A stretch of DNA of 64,000 nucleotides, taken from contig NZ_VJWL01000001.1 in the NCBI RefSeq assembly GCF_007096385.1, positions 1,033,288 through 1,097,287 on the forward strand. Direction: 5' to 3'. This DNA comes from Aliidiomarina halalkaliphila (lineage in GTDB: Bacteria > Pseudomonadota > Gammaproteobacteria > Enterobacterales > Alteromonadaceae). The position numbers were made by a program, and so were the translations under genes. Of the stretch, positions 32,768 to 42,427 are shown piece after piece. The notes beneath the pieces are model-generated. The model saw only the letters and a list, made by a program, of their open reading frames with translations. It searched no databases and was not told where the DNA came from. Numbering within the stretch: position 1 is the stretch's first letter; each line of letters opens with the position of its first letter.

Positions 32768-34204
32768 TTACCAGCGGATTTCCCAATCCACAAAGAAATT
32801 CACATGGTTTCGGCGCTCGCGTCCGTTTTCATAACCAGGTTCATTGTCTAACACACACAGCGTATCGCGCCAAAACTGAGTACCCACAATCAAACGGCTG
32901 GGGCCAAGCGGGAAGTAAACACTTACATCCGCTTGTTCACGCTCAGCCACGTTATTAAGCAAGGGGCGTAATGGGTACACATCGTGGTGATACCGCAGGG
33001 AGCGCACGCGCGTGTCGATGCCAAAGCCCGACGGCGTAAACTGGCTCATACCAAACACCGTACCTTCGCGAGATTGGTGCTCAAGATGCTCAACAAACAC
33101 CCGCATGGGCGCCGAAGCATCGCTCACTAAGCCAAACAACACCGGTGTGTGCATACTGAAATCCACACCCGCGGTGTAAAACGTCTGGTCGGTATTCGAT
33201 TGGTGGGTAATCACCTCCCCATAGGCAGACACCTGAGCGTAATTATGAGAAAGCACCGTCACCCGGGCATCAAGCGCCGCATTTTTACGAGTGCGATCTA
33301 AATGCGAGCCCGTATAGCGGGCACCCATTTGCACGCGTTTTAGCGGGTTAATGGTGACGCGGGCACCATAGCCATCTTCGCGACGGCGAAACTGGTCGGA
33401 TGATTCCTCAAATGAGGAATCGCTAACAACAGCGCCCAAGGAACGCTCGCTGCGACCGACATAAGCCGTCGCACTCCAAGGCCCCATCCAACGCAATACA
33501 GGTGATTCGAAGGCGGTTGCACCGGCACGGGTAATGCGTAAAGCCTGCAAAGGCCGCTCCGACACCGTATGCAGGCCATCGCTTTCGTAGCTCGGTGACC
33601 ACCAGGTATGCAGCTGGTCCGCCGACAATACCCAACTCCCTAGCCAATCACCGCTCAAAATCGTTGCGGCATAGGAGCCTGCGAAGCTGACATCTTGGGG
33701 ATCCTGATTGCGCCCAGGTAAGGGCTCGCGATCATAACGAAACGCCGTTTGCACCCGAAACGCCGAGTGGTCGGTTTTAAAATCACGGGTGAGGGTTAAG
33801 GCAGCTTTCTCATCGTAGCCTTGGCCGTAACCACGGGTCGCACCTAAGGTGGATTGCCCGTGTAAACGCCCGGCGATGTAGCCACCTTCCTGATGAAATT
33901 CCAGCACCGCCATAATCTGCGCATAGGCTTGGCGCTCGTGAGCAGTCAGCTGGCGAATATCCACCCGGTGCATCACTTCCAGCAATGCCCCCCACATCAG
34001 AGGATATGTAGAGGCGGAAAACTGAATAACCCCGGAATCTGCCAGCACCTGCAAGTGATGGCGAACCTGCAAATCCTCAGAATCCGCCCACGGGGTCGCT
34101 TGAACCGGCGTACTCATCAGAGCACCCGCACTCCCCATCATCACAAACGCGGCCAACAGGGTCGATCGCCCGATGTTATTCACATACATCTGAGAACAGC
34201 CCAT
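32768..34204 (-). CDS. wzi: Wzi-family capsule assembly protein
   Basis: 478 residues. A signal peptide region (LLAAFVMMGSAGALMSTPVQA) leads to the Wzi start ATPWADSEDLQVRHHLQVLADSGVI...YPLMWGALL. A beta-barrel body ending in the aromatic WEIRW follows. Wzi is an outer-membrane lectin that anchors group 1 capsule to the cell surface. The ATG overlaps the stop of the SLBB export gene (TAATG), so translation is probably coupled. An alternative start five codons later is possible. Confidence 0.82.
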   Translation of the reverse strand: MGCSQMYVNNIGRSTLLAAFVMMGSAGALMSTPVQATPWADSEDLQVRHHLQVLADSGVIQFSASTYPLMWGALLEVMHRVDIRQLTAHERQAYAQIMAVLEFHQEGGYIAGRLHGQSTLGATRGYGQGYDEKAALTLTRDFKTDHSAFRVQTAFRYDREPLPGRNQDPQDVSFAGSYAATILSGDWLGSWVLSADQLHTWWSPSYESDGLHTVSERPLQALRITRAGATAFESPVLRWMGPWSATAYVGRSERSLGAVVSDSSFEESSDQFRRREDGYGARVTINPLKRVQMGARYTGSHLDRTRKNAALDARVTVLSHNYAQVSAYGEVITHQSNTDQTFYTAGVDFSMHTPVLFGLVSDASAPMRVFVEHLEHQSREGTVFGMSQFTPSGFGIDTRVRSLRYHHDVYPLRPLLNNVAEREQADVSVYFPLGPSRLIVGTQFWRDTLCVLDNEPGYENGRERRNHVNFFVDWEIRW

Positions 34205-36834
34205 TAAATACTGTTAATCGCAGCAATCGCCACTGCCATTTGATACAGAATTTGGGTGCTGGTCGCCCATAACTGTAGATTATCTTTGTAGGAGGTATTC
34301 AACGGCACCACAATGGTGTCGCCGGGTTGCAACTCCACCCGATTAGCGCTGCTAAACCAGCCACGGCGCTGGGTAAATGGCTCTACCGAACCATCCGCGC
34401 GCACCACAAAAATCGAACGGTTATCGGCACGGCGCTTGGTGCCGCCGCTGCGTTCTAAGTATTCGCGCACACCCAAACGCTCATCATAGCGATAGGTCGA
34501 GGGCATCTGCACTTCGCCGATAATAGAAATGGTATTGCGCTGACCAGGAATCACCAAGCGATCGCCATCCCGCAACTCGATATCACGCTCAGTGCGACCT
34601 TCGATAATTTCCGATAAATTGACCACCAAGCGGCCGACCGGATCAGTGCCCACCAAATCATTCAAAAGCTGACTTAGCTCGCCGTAATTGGTGACGCCCC
34701 CTTCGGTGAGGCTAATACTCGCCATTTCCTGACGAAGCTCTCGGCTGAGTGCCTGTAGCCGTTGCCGCTCCTGCTCGCGAATTTCTTCGCGGGTAAACAC
34801 GGCGCCACGCACAAAAGCATACTCGGTAAGGCCGCCGGCGCGGTCGATCACGTCACGCAGGGTTTCGCCCCGACGCACCGCATAGGTGCCCGGGAAGCGC
34901 ACTTCGCCTTCCAGGGTAACATCTACGGTGTTTTGCCATTCAGGAATGCGAAATACATTAATCTGATCCCGCGCTCGTACCTGCACATTGGCGTTTCCAA
35001 GTAGGGCATCATACAAATTAAAGGGCACATACTCGGTGTTGGCAATGCCGTCTTCCAGTACGCTGCGGGTAATTTCCGCCCGGGCCAAATAGGCGGAGTC
35101 GCGCAAGCCACCGGCCGCTAAAATATACCCCGCCACAGAAGCATTCTCGGTAATTGGATACTCCCCGGGGAAACGCACTTCACCGGTCACTCTTACCATG
35201 CGCCCAGTGCCGTCGACTTGGCCTTGGGTACGAATGCGGCTAAATACCCGCTCTAAAATCTTATGGCGCGAGTGCTCGCTAAATACTTTAAGCTCGTCTT
35301 TCGAAACCCGCTCACGTTCAGGAAGCAAATCGTTTTCTAACCGAAGCTCCTTTTTCTTTTTCTCAAAGGCTTCTTTTTCTTCATCGCTGGCAAAGCCCGA
35401 TAGAATGCGTTCAGACTCATGCATAAACCGACCAAAAATAATCAACTCATCGCGCGGTTGTAAGCGCAGGTTATGCTCGGCATCGCCACGCAAAGCCGAG
35501 GCCACATCGAATTGATACAGTGTAAGGGCAAAGTTATCGGTGCGCTCACGGAGTACCAAACCATAGTTAAGGTCGGCATCGGGTTTGAGATCTTGGGTAG
35601 GGCTGCGCAAAATATCATTAATGCGAATGCCCTCGCGCCATTCAAAGGCGCCGGTACGGGTTGCCGCGCCTGATACCACAATGGCGTTATCGAGCACTTC
35701 GGCGATACGCGGAACATATACCAGATCGCCATCGCGCAGTGCACGACTACCTTGGGTTTCTGCATTCACCGTGATTACCTGGCGCTGACCGTCGCGCACC
35801 CCTTGCACACGCACAGCTGGCAAGTGCGCTCCGGCACTATGGCCACCAGCAAAACGCAAGGCATCCGCTAAGGTTTCTCCAGCTTTTAGTTCATACAGTG
35901 CTGGCCGCACGACTTCACCGTCGACAGTAATCATCGGGCCGCGGCTAGGAATAAACACCGCATCGCCGGGCTGTAACAAACGATCTTTACTGGAATCGCC
36001 GTTAATCAATAAATCGTATAAATCGAATTCAACAATAGTTTCGCCAGAGCGCTTGAGCTGCACATTACGCAAGGAAGCAATATCACTCACGCCACCACTG
36101 GCCAAAAGCGCTTGGCTGATGGTGGTTAAGGAGCTCACGGTGTACGCACCGGGCTGATAGGCTTCACCCAGCACAAAGATTTGCATGCTGCGCAGCTCGC
36201 CCATAGATACCGCCACTTGCATACCAATCATGCGCGTAGATACCTGGTGGCGAATGAGATCTTTGAGTTCATCATAAGTAAGGCCAGCAACCGTGAGTGG
36301 CCCTAACCGGGGAATATGAATACGCCCTTCACGGTCTACCACCAGATTATGATTTACGGATTCCTGACCATAAAGTTGCACCAACACGGTATCGCCCGCG
36401 CCTATGCGGTAATTACCGGGTACGGGCGCGTTGTTTACCGGGGCAAAGGTTGTCGGCTGACCGGCAAATATATTATAGCCAAAGGGTTTGAGCTCTTTTT
36501 CTTTGGCTTCACGGCGTTTGCGTTCTTCGTCGGTTTCATCTTCCCTGCGATCGCGCATATCACGGCCATCCCGTTGATCACGGGGTCGAATGGTATCTGG
36601 GTCTTCCATACGCTCGCGCTCGCCCACCCCTTGCCGTTCTAACAGGCTCATATCAATGCCATACTGACGCGCTAAACGTTCTTGCTGTTCGCGCGGCAAT
36701 TGCCGGAACTGTTCAATTTGAGCTTGGGTAAGCTGTTGCGCCGAAACTGTCGCACCGGGCATCAAAGCAGATAACAGCAGTACACTGCTTGCGTATAAAA
36801 GGGCGATCCCTGTTGTTACATAACCACGTTTCAC
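34204..36834 (-). CDS. SLBB-domain polysaccharide export protein (large Wza/KpsD type)
   Basis: 876 residues. The signal peptide region GIALLYASSVLLLSALMPGATVSA is followed by a charged linker rich in Arg/Asp/Glu (RDQRDGRDMRDRRED). Next comes the poly_export domain (NYRIGAGDTVLVQLYGQE, DREGRIHIPRLGPLTVAGLTYDEL) and several SLBB repeats (FVLGEAYQPGAYTVS, VDGEVVRPALYELKAGETLADALRFAGG, VTGEVRFPGEYPITENASVAGYILAAGG, LEGEVRFPGTYAVRRGETLRDVIDRAGG). No lipobox is seen, unlike E. coli Wza, and it is more than twice as long. It should form the periplasmic and outer-membrane export channel. Confidence 0.88.
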   Translation of the reverse strand: MKRGYVTTGIALLYASSVLLLSALMPGATVSAQQLTQAQIEQFRQLPREQQERLARQYGIDMSLLERQGVGERERMEDPDTIRPRDQRDGRDMRDRREDETDEERKRREAKEKELKPFGYNIFAGQPTTFAPVNNAPVPGNYRIGAGDTVLVQLYGQESVNHNLVVDREGRIHIPRLGPLTVAGLTYDELKDLIRHQVSTRMIGMQVAVSMGELRSMQIFVLGEAYQPGAYTVSSLTTISQALLASGGVSDIASLRNVQLKRSGETIVEFDLYDLLINGDSSKDRLLQPGDAVFIPSRGPMITVDGEVVRPALYELKAGETLADALRFAGGHSAGAHLPAVRVQGVRDGQRQVITVNAETQGSRALRDGDLVYVPRIAEVLDNAIVVSGAATRTGAFEWREGIRINDILRSPTQDLKPDADLNYGLVLRERTDNFALTLYQFDVASALRGDAEHNLRLQPRDELIIFGRFMHESERILSGFASDEEKEAFEKKKKELRLENDLLPERERVSKDELKVFSEHSRHKILERVFSRIRTQGQVDGTGRMVRVTGEVRFPGEYPITENASVAGYILAAGGLRDSAYLARAEITRSVLEDGIANTEYVPFNLYDALLGNANVQVRARDQINVFRIPEWQNTVDVTLEGEVRFPGTYAVRRGETLRDVIDRAGGLTEYAFVRGAVFTREEIREQERQRLQALSRELRQEMASISLTEGGVTNYGELSQLLNDLVGTDPVGRLVVNLSEIIEGRTERDIELRDGDRLVIPGQRNTISIIGEVQMPSTYRYDERLGVREYLERSGGTKRRADNRSIFVVRADGSVEPFTQRRGWFSSANRVELQPGDTIVVPLNTSYKDNLQLWATSTQILYQMAVAIAAINSI

Positions 36835-36916
36835 CGCGTTCTCCTGTAAGCTAAAACTATTAGCTATATAGTTTTACGTAATAATTAATTTTACTTGCTG
36901 GGCTTCGTATCGTTAT

Positions 36917-38050
36917 TTACGACGCTTTGCCAAATTGCACTCTCAAAATGCCCTTCATTTTGCGCATCAACTTTGCAAGTCGCCAGCAGTAACGCAAACT
37001 TGCAAAATACAAAAGGAAAACTACAGAATACAGTAATAGGACTATTGGCTCAGGAAAGTTAAAGTATTCAAGCGCTACACCCACAAGCATCAAAAAACAC
37101 CCAACCATAAAAATCATTAGCAAAGTTTCACGAGGGGTAAACCCCGCGCGCATAAATATGTGATGCAAGTGATCACGGTCCGGTTTGAATGGGTTCTGGC
37201 GTTTTACAATCCTTCTCACCATAATTCCCAGCATATCCATTAATGGTATTGCTATTAGCCACAAAACAGCTACAGGCCTTACGCTAGTAAGTTGAGAAAA
37301 TTCCGGCATTTCTAAAAATCGCAAATGATATAGATTGCTTAAGGTAGGGTTAGTTATAATTCCCAACAACCACACAATAGATAACCCAATAAACATCGAG
37401 CCCGCATCACCCATAAATACTTTTTGTAGTTTACTCGAATGACTTTGCAGGTTACGGAGTAAATACGGAATTAAAGCAAATATAAACGTTAGCCCCAGTA
37501 TCAAAGGAACTTGCAATCCTGAATGCCAAGCGAGCAAACAAATTCCACCAAAAGCAACTAATGACAATCCCCCTAGTAGACCATCTATACCATCAATCAT
37601 ATTGTAGGCGTTCATCGCTGCCATAATAGCAAGTAACGTGAACACTCCGGAGAAGCTACCGAGCTTGAATTCGCCTAGCCCAAATAGATTCCCTAGACTA
37701 ACAATTTCAACCCCACCCCAGAATACTAATACACTTGCCGAAATCAATTGCATAATAATTCGAAATCGAACGCTCAGGTCAAACCGGTCATCAAGGACAC
37801 CAATACAGACCATTAGGCTCGCTGCTGAAAGATAAGCAATCATAGGTAGGGATATCTGAAGTATACAGAGCCAAACGATAATCAGAGAGCCGGCTAACGC
37901 TAGGCCGCCAATGAGGGGAGTGTCACCTTGATGGCGCTTACGGCTACATGGTTTATCCAACAATCCCACCCGATAAGCTACGGGAATACACGCAGAAAGG
38001 AGCAACCATGAAACAAGGGAAGTGCCGAGAAATACTATAAGTACGTCCAT
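36917..38050 (-). CDS. wecA: WecA-type undecaprenyl-phosphate GlcNAc-1-phosphate transferase
   Basis: 377 residues, about eleven membrane helices, MraY/WecA family. The conserved cytoplasmic motifs are present: GLLDKPCSRKRHQGDTPLIGG, the DD pair in IGVLDDRFDLS, NAYNMIDGIDGL, FMGDAGSMFIG and the His motif PDRDHLHHIFMRAGF. It starts O-unit synthesis by moving a sugar-1-phosphate from a UDP-sugar to undecaprenyl phosphate, probably GlcNAc-1-P. The E. coli name is used because the motif set fits WecA better than MraY or WbpL, but donor specificity is inferred. Confidence 0.82.
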   Translation of the reverse strand: MDVLIVFLGTSLVSWLLLSACIPVAYRVGLLDKPCSRKRHQGDTPLIGGLALAGSLIIVWLCILQISLPMIAYLSAASLMVCIGVLDDRFDLSVRFRIIMQLISASVLVFWGGVEIVSLGNLFGLGEFKLGSFSGVFTLLAIMAAMNAYNMIDGIDGLLGGLSLVAFGGICLLAWHSGLQVPLILGLTFIFALIPYLLRNLQSHSSKLQKVFMGDAGSMFIGLSIVWLLGIITNPTLSNLYHLRFLEMPEFSQLTSVRPVAVLWLIAIPLMDMLGIMVRRIVKRQNPFKPDRDHLHHIFMRAGFTPRETLLMIFMVGCFLMLVGVALEYFNFPEPIVLLLYSVVFLLYFASLRYCWRLAKLMRKMKGILRVQFGKAS

Positions 38051-38480
38051 GAGTAATCCAGAATCTAATATTCAACTCTATTACTAGCCATTGACCCCGC
38101 CTGACTTATGAAATGACAGCGTATCGCTTTCCGACTAGACCACTAACGTTTTCGCCTTTTATTTTACCAACATTCGAAACAGCGCACATTGTCGCACACT
38201 GATGCACAAATCGTAAACTCAGAGTGTCCACTTCCCCATTCATGAAACTGTTCTAAACTAGAGTTCTCCAGTTTTGCTCTTTAAGCCGCCGGCGGAAATT
38301 ACAAATACTCTTATAAATTCGATCCCCCTTATAATCCGACTTTCAGAACCAGGCTCATTCACGTAAACGGCTGAGTTCGGGGGGGGAGGGAACTTTACGG
38401 TCGCAAAGAAAGTCACTCGTAGTTACAAGTAAAGTCTAGCTTACAACAAAGGACGCTAGCAAAATCGCCTGATTTTTTTA
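38051..38480. other. 430-bp non-coding gap between wbuC and wecA
   Basis: No open frame resembling a gene was found. It contains a run of eight G (38379-38386) and otherwise mixed sequence. It separates the AT-rich glycan synthesis genes from the more GC-balanced export genes, so it may hold a promoter for wecA or mark an old junction; neither can be shown from the sequence. Confidence 0.5.
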
Positions 38481-38975
38481 TCATATCTCACCAAACCTCT
38501 CCCCAGCGCTAGCTGACTCCAACCAAGCTAAATAACGATCGGCTTGCTCCTCACCTTCCTCTATGGTCCATTCTAGAAATTCTTTGCTGTCAGACTCAGT
38601 AAATGGTCCACTTTTTATTTCTAATACATTCGCAAACTCGCTCAAACACACAACTGAATGTATCGAATAAGGCGTAATTTCAATAAATCCGCCTTGCTCA
38701 AGGAATACATTGTCCCGTATTACGCCATTTCTCTCGAAAAATATAACCTTAACCTTCCCTTGTAAAACAACAAAAAGCTCTTTTTGATGCGCGTGACGAT
38801 GAAAGTGAGGAGGAATATAAGAGCCCTTCAATATACAAATCAAAGTCTTTTGAATAGCATCATTGTAAGACCGATGAAGATTAAAGTGTGCACGTAATCT
38901 TGAAGAGTCGCTCGCTTTACACTTTAATGCCTGCCAAGAAACATCTGAAAAGGTTCTAAATAGAGGGTTTTCCAT
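38481..38975 (-). CDS. wbuC: WbuC-family cupin protein
   Basis: 164 residues. One cupin domain has the metal-site pattern SYIPPHFHRHAHQKELFVVLQGKVKVIFF, then the second cupin motif near HSVVCLSEFANVLEIKSGPF. WbuC follows wbuB in E. coli O26-type clusters that contain L-FucNAc, and the same order is seen here (3-bp gap to wbuB). Its function is not established; it may be an isomerase or a metal-dependent sugar-binding protein. Confidence 0.82.
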   Translation of the reverse strand: MENPLFRTFSDVSWQALKCKASDSSRLRAHFNLHRSYNDAIQKTLICILKGSYIPPHFHRHAHQKELFVVLQGKVKVIFFERNGVIRDNVFLEQGGFIEITPYSIHSVVCLSEFANVLEIKSGPFTESDSKEFLEWTIEEGEEQADRYLAWLESASAGERFGEI

Positions 38976-38978
38976 AAT

Positions 38979-40175
38979 TTAACATTTCAATTTCGCTAAT
39001 ACTTTCCTCGCAGCCGACTCAACCGAGAAATAGTCCTCCAAAAGCTGGCGGGCACGTCTACCACATGTCTTTCTCAAATCGTCACAGGTAGCCAAATCTA
39101 AAGCTGCTCTAGCCAATGCTTCATCATCGCCATTTTCAAACACAAAGCCAGCCCCATGACTATTAATAAGCGGCATAAGGTCATTTCCGGGATTCACGCT
39201 CCCTAGAATCGGAAGACTGTTGGAAATATAGCCTAAAATTTTCCCTGGAAAATTGTGTGCGGTGTGGGCATACGATAAAGAAAAGAGACCAACATCGGCT
39301 TCAGACAACAGCACCTTAAATTCGTTCTGAGAAATGGAAGGCATTAAGGTCACGTTATTCAGCTCATTGTGATTTATGTAATCACTAACTTCTTGGTAAC
39401 TTTCACCCTGACCAACTATAACAAAGTGTGCCCGCTCTTCAAATTCAAGTGATTTAGCTAAACGCACTAAATTCAGCATATCTTGGGCTTTCCCAATATT
39501 ACCGCCATACAAATAAATAACTTTTTCCTCAAGCCCCAATTTCTGACGCCAGCTTGACTCAATCGGTAAGAAAACATTATGACTTACCCAATTTCGCAAC
39601 ACCTCAACATTATTTATAGACGGCTGGTGCCGATGCAACACATCAATGTTTTTCTCCGACATCACCCCAACACAATCGGCCACTTTATAGTTTTTAGCCT
39701 CAAAAAATTTCAGGTATCTCGTAACCGGCGAATACTCAGAAATAATTTTCGCATCGATTGCCCACTGCGGAAAAAAATCTCGCAAGATTAAATACGCCTT
39801 GCAATAAAAAAATCGTTTTAACTTAGACACCAAGCCACCAAAAAAAATGGTTGGAGAATAATATACTATTCCATCAACTTCCATTGTGCTTAATTCGGGC
39901 TTAATCGCCCGCCACGCCCGAAAAGACAACAAACTTTCATTAATTAAACGCCTAGGGCGCGAAACGTCTTTAACTGGTGGACAACGAAAGCGCCAAACAG
40001 TGACACCATCTAACTTATCTTTAACAACCTTTACGGATTGGTGTTTCTCTCCTGGGGTTAAGACAGTTACAGAATTCCCCCCCTTTACCAGCTCAACTGC
40101 TAATTCATGCACCATTTTGGCGCTAACGCGAGTACTGTTTGGCAAGTAATCATCAATCACCAACAATAAATTCAT
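38979..40175 (-). CDS. wbuB: WbuB-like L-FucNAc glycosyltransferase (GT4)
   Basis: 398 residues, GT-B fold. It starts LLVIDDYLPNSTRVSAKMVHELAVELVKGG and has a C-terminal donor domain with YLYGGNIGKAQDMLNLV, FVIVGQGESYQEV and LGYISNSLPILGSVNPGND. It lies directly after fnlC, as WbuB does in E. coli O26-type clusters, where it is the predicted L-FucNAc transferase. Specificity is inferred from gene order and overall resemblance. A 3-bp gap to both neighbours indicates co-translation. Confidence 0.78.
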   Translation of the reverse strand: MNLLLVIDDYLPNSTRVSAKMVHELAVELVKGGNSVTVLTPGEKHQSVKVVKDKLDGVTVWRFRCPPVKDVSRPRRLINESLLSFRAWRAIKPELSTMEVDGIVYYSPTIFFGGLVSKLKRFFYCKAYLILRDFFPQWAIDAKIISEYSPVTRYLKFFEAKNYKVADCVGVMSEKNIDVLHRHQPSINNVEVLRNWVSHNVFLPIESSWRQKLGLEEKVIYLYGGNIGKAQDMLNLVRLAKSLEFEERAHFVIVGQGESYQEVSDYINHNELNNVTLMPSISQNEFKVLLSEADVGLFSLSYAHTAHNFPGKILGYISNSLPILGSVNPGNDLMPLINSHGAGFVFENGDDEALARAALDLATCDDLRKTCGRRARQLLEDYFSVESAARKVLAKLKC

Positions 40176-40178
40176 AAA

Positions 40179-41309
40179 TCAATACTTCTTCCAAACAACT
40201 CTATTTACATAATCCGTATAGCTATGAATAATACGAACTACTTTATCTGACACATTTGGCATAGAGTAATCAGAAACTTTGCGAATCAAGCGCTCTTCTC
40301 CGCGCGGTTGGCTCGCTACAATCGCCAAACTTTGCATAATTCTATTTTTCTGAACCCCTGTCATAATCACCGCCGCTTCTTCCATTCCCTCCGGGCGCTC
40401 GTGTGCTTCTCGTATATTTAACGCCGGGAAATTCAGGATAGAAGATTCCTCGTTAATAGTTCCACTATCCGACAATACAGCTTTCGCATTCAGCTGCAAC
40501 TTGTTGTAATCTTTGAATCCCAAAGGCTTTAATAGGCGCACTTCAGTGTTAAAAGTCACTCCCATTTCGTCAACTCGTTTTTTAGTTCTAGGATGAGTGG
40601 AAACAATAATAGGTATTTTATAGGTTTCACCAATCGTATTTAATGATTCAACTAGTTTTAAAAAGTTTCTATCCGAATCAATATTTTCTTCACGATGCGC
40701 ACTTACCAAAAAGAAGTTCTGCTCTTGTAACTCCAACCGTTCCAAAATATCCGATTGCTCAATCGCTTCACGATAAGTTAACAATACTTCGAACATAGGG
40801 CTACCTGTTTTAATCACCATATCTGCTGGTAATCCTTCATGTATTAGGTAATCCCGTGCAATCGAGCTGTAAGTCAGATTAATATCTGCCATATGATCTA
40901 CTATGCGACGATTTATCTCCTCTGGTACGCGCTGATCAAAGCAACGATTCCCAGCCTCCATGTGAAAGGTTGGAATTTTTCGTCGTTTAGCGGGTAAAAC
41001 TGCCATGCAACTATTAGTATCGCCTAACACCAACAAAGCGTCCGGCCTTACTTCTGCTAATAACCTATCTACCAAAATAACTACATTTCCAATCGTTTCT
41101 GCACCGGTAGCGCCAGCAGCACCTAAAAAATAATCCGGCTTCCGGATATCTAGATCATTGAAAAATATCTCATTAAGTTCATAGTCGTAATTTTGCCCCG
41201 TATGGACTAAAATATGTTCACAATACTCATCCAACTTTTTAATTACACACGCTAAGCGGATAATTTCCGGACGTGTACCAACCACAGTTACTACTTTTAA
41301 TTTTTTCAT
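40179..41309 (-). CDS. fnlC: UDP-N-acetyl-L-fucosamine synthase FnlC (WbjD/CapG), C2 epimerase
   Basis: 376 residues from the ATG at 41309; a GTG at 41318 is possible but does not fit the family N terminus (MKKLKVVTVVGTRPEIIRL). UDP-GlcNAc 2-epimerase fold: VLGDTNSCMAVLPAKRRKIPTFHMEAGNRCFD, SAHREENID, STHPRTKKRVDE and SDSGTINEESSILNFPALNIREAHERPE. It performs the last step to UDP-L-FucNAc. Length equals E. coli FnlC. It follows fnlB immediately. Confidence 0.9.
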   Translation of the reverse strand: MKKLKVVTVVGTRPEIIRLACVIKKLDEYCEHILVHTGQNYDYELNEIFFNDLDIRKPDYFLGAAGATGAETIGNVVILVDRLLAEVRPDALLVLGDTNSCMAVLPAKRRKIPTFHMEAGNRCFDQRVPEEINRRIVDHMADINLTYSSIARDYLIHEGLPADMVIKTGSPMFEVLLTYREAIEQSDILERLELQEQNFFLVSAHREENIDSDRNFLKLVESLNTIGETYKIPIIVSTHPRTKKRVDEMGVTFNTEVRLLKPLGFKDYNKLQLNAKAVLSDSGTINEESSILNFPALNIREAHERPEGMEEAAVIMTGVQKNRIMQSLAIVASQPRGEERLIRKVSDYSMPNVSDKVVRIIHSYTDYVNRVVWKKY

Positions 41310-41318
41310 TTCTAACAC

Positions 41319-42425
41319 TCAAACGTTGTATGCAAAGGTATCTGGGTTTTCCGAGTCAAAAATCTCATTAGCCCACAACATCACAACCATTTCTTCATCA
41401 CCAATATTGGTAATGTCATGAGACCAACCAGGCACGGTTTCTATGACCTCAGGAGTATCCCCCGTCGTAAAAATATCGCACACTTCGTCAGTGTCAATAT
41501 TACGAAATCGAAACCGCGCTCTTCCTTTAATAACTAAAAATTTCTCGGTTTTCACATGATGATAATGACCGCCGCGCGTAACACCCGGATGAGCAGTAAA
41601 AAATGAAAACTGCCCCGAGTCTTTAGTCTTCAACATTTCAACAAAAACGCCTCGAGAGTCTTCATTCTTGTTCAATGGATAGCCAAATTGGGATGGGGGC
41701 ATGTAACTAACATAGGTAGCGTACAGCAATCGTGTAAATCCATCTCCTACCGGCTCAGTGACGAGGTTATCACGACTATCCTTAAACTTGTATAGTTGCT
41801 CAATGAGCGCTCCGACAGTGGTTTCGTAAACTGGATTAACGTCAATGTGTAAAGCTTCTTTGGGTGAGTCACACATAACTTGTAGAAATGAAGAAATAAC
41901 ATCATCAATATGAACCAACTTCAATGACGCAGATTTATCATGAATCTGAACCGGTAAACCGTGATTAATATTATGACAGAAGGTTGCTACCGCTGAATTA
42001 TAATTAGGCTTGCACCACTTACCAAAAACATTTGGCAAACGATAAATATAAACTGGATTATTGAATTCAAAATATAGATTGAGCAAATGTATTTCAGCTT
42101 GCAATTTACTGCGGCCATAGGCGTTCGGACAGGTTGCTTGAATTGACGATGTGAAAATTACAGGAATCGTATGTCCAGCCGCTCGAATAGAATCGCAAAT
42201 AATCTTAGTTAAGTCCGTATTTCCTTCAAAAAAGTCGGATTCATTTGTCGGGCGGTTAACGCCTGCGATGTGAAAAATAAAATCTGATTGTGCAACTAAG
42301 CTCGGTAAAATAGCAATACTTGATTGACGAGTAAATTTAATCAACTCTAAATCTTTGCGCCGATTTAATGTCACACAGAGATTTTTACCAATAAATCCGT
42401 CTGCCCCTGTCACTAAAACCTTCAT
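41319..42425 (-). CDS. fnlB: UDP-2-acetamido-2,6-dideoxy-hexulose reductase FnlB (WbjC/CapF)
   Basis: 368 residues and two domains. The N-terminal part is an SDR (VLVTGADGFIGKNL; YGRSKLQAE with the Tyr and Lys). The C-terminal part is a cupin of the CapF type (FSFFTAHPGVTRGGHYHHVKTEKFLVIKGRARFRFR). In CapF the cupin epimerises and the SDR reduces the 4-keto sugar. This is the second step of UDP-L-FucNAc synthesis. It lies between fnlA and fnlC with 2-bp and near-zero gaps. Confidence 0.9.
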   Translation of the reverse strand: MKVLVTGADGFIGKNLCVTLNRRKDLELIKFTRQSSIAILPSLVAQSDFIFHIAGVNRPTNESDFFEGNTDLTKIICDSIRAAGHTIPVIFTSSIQATCPNAYGRSKLQAEIHLLNLYFEFNNPVYIYRLPNVFGKWCKPNYNSAVATFCHNINHGLPVQIHDKSASLKLVHIDDVISSFLQVMCDSPKEALHIDVNPVYETTVGALIEQLYKFKDSRDNLVTEPVGDGFTRLLYATYVSYMPPSQFGYPLNKNEDSRGVFVEMLKTKDSGQFSFFTAHPGVTRGGHYHHVKTEKFLVIKGRARFRFRNIDTDEVCDIFTTGDTPEVIETVPGWSHDITNIGDEEMVVMLWANEIFDSENPDTFAYNV

Positions 42426-42427
42426 AT

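Noticed and set aside
38379-38386. Run of eight G as a phase-variation tract
   Set aside because: It is not inside a gene and no promoter boxes are placed around it.
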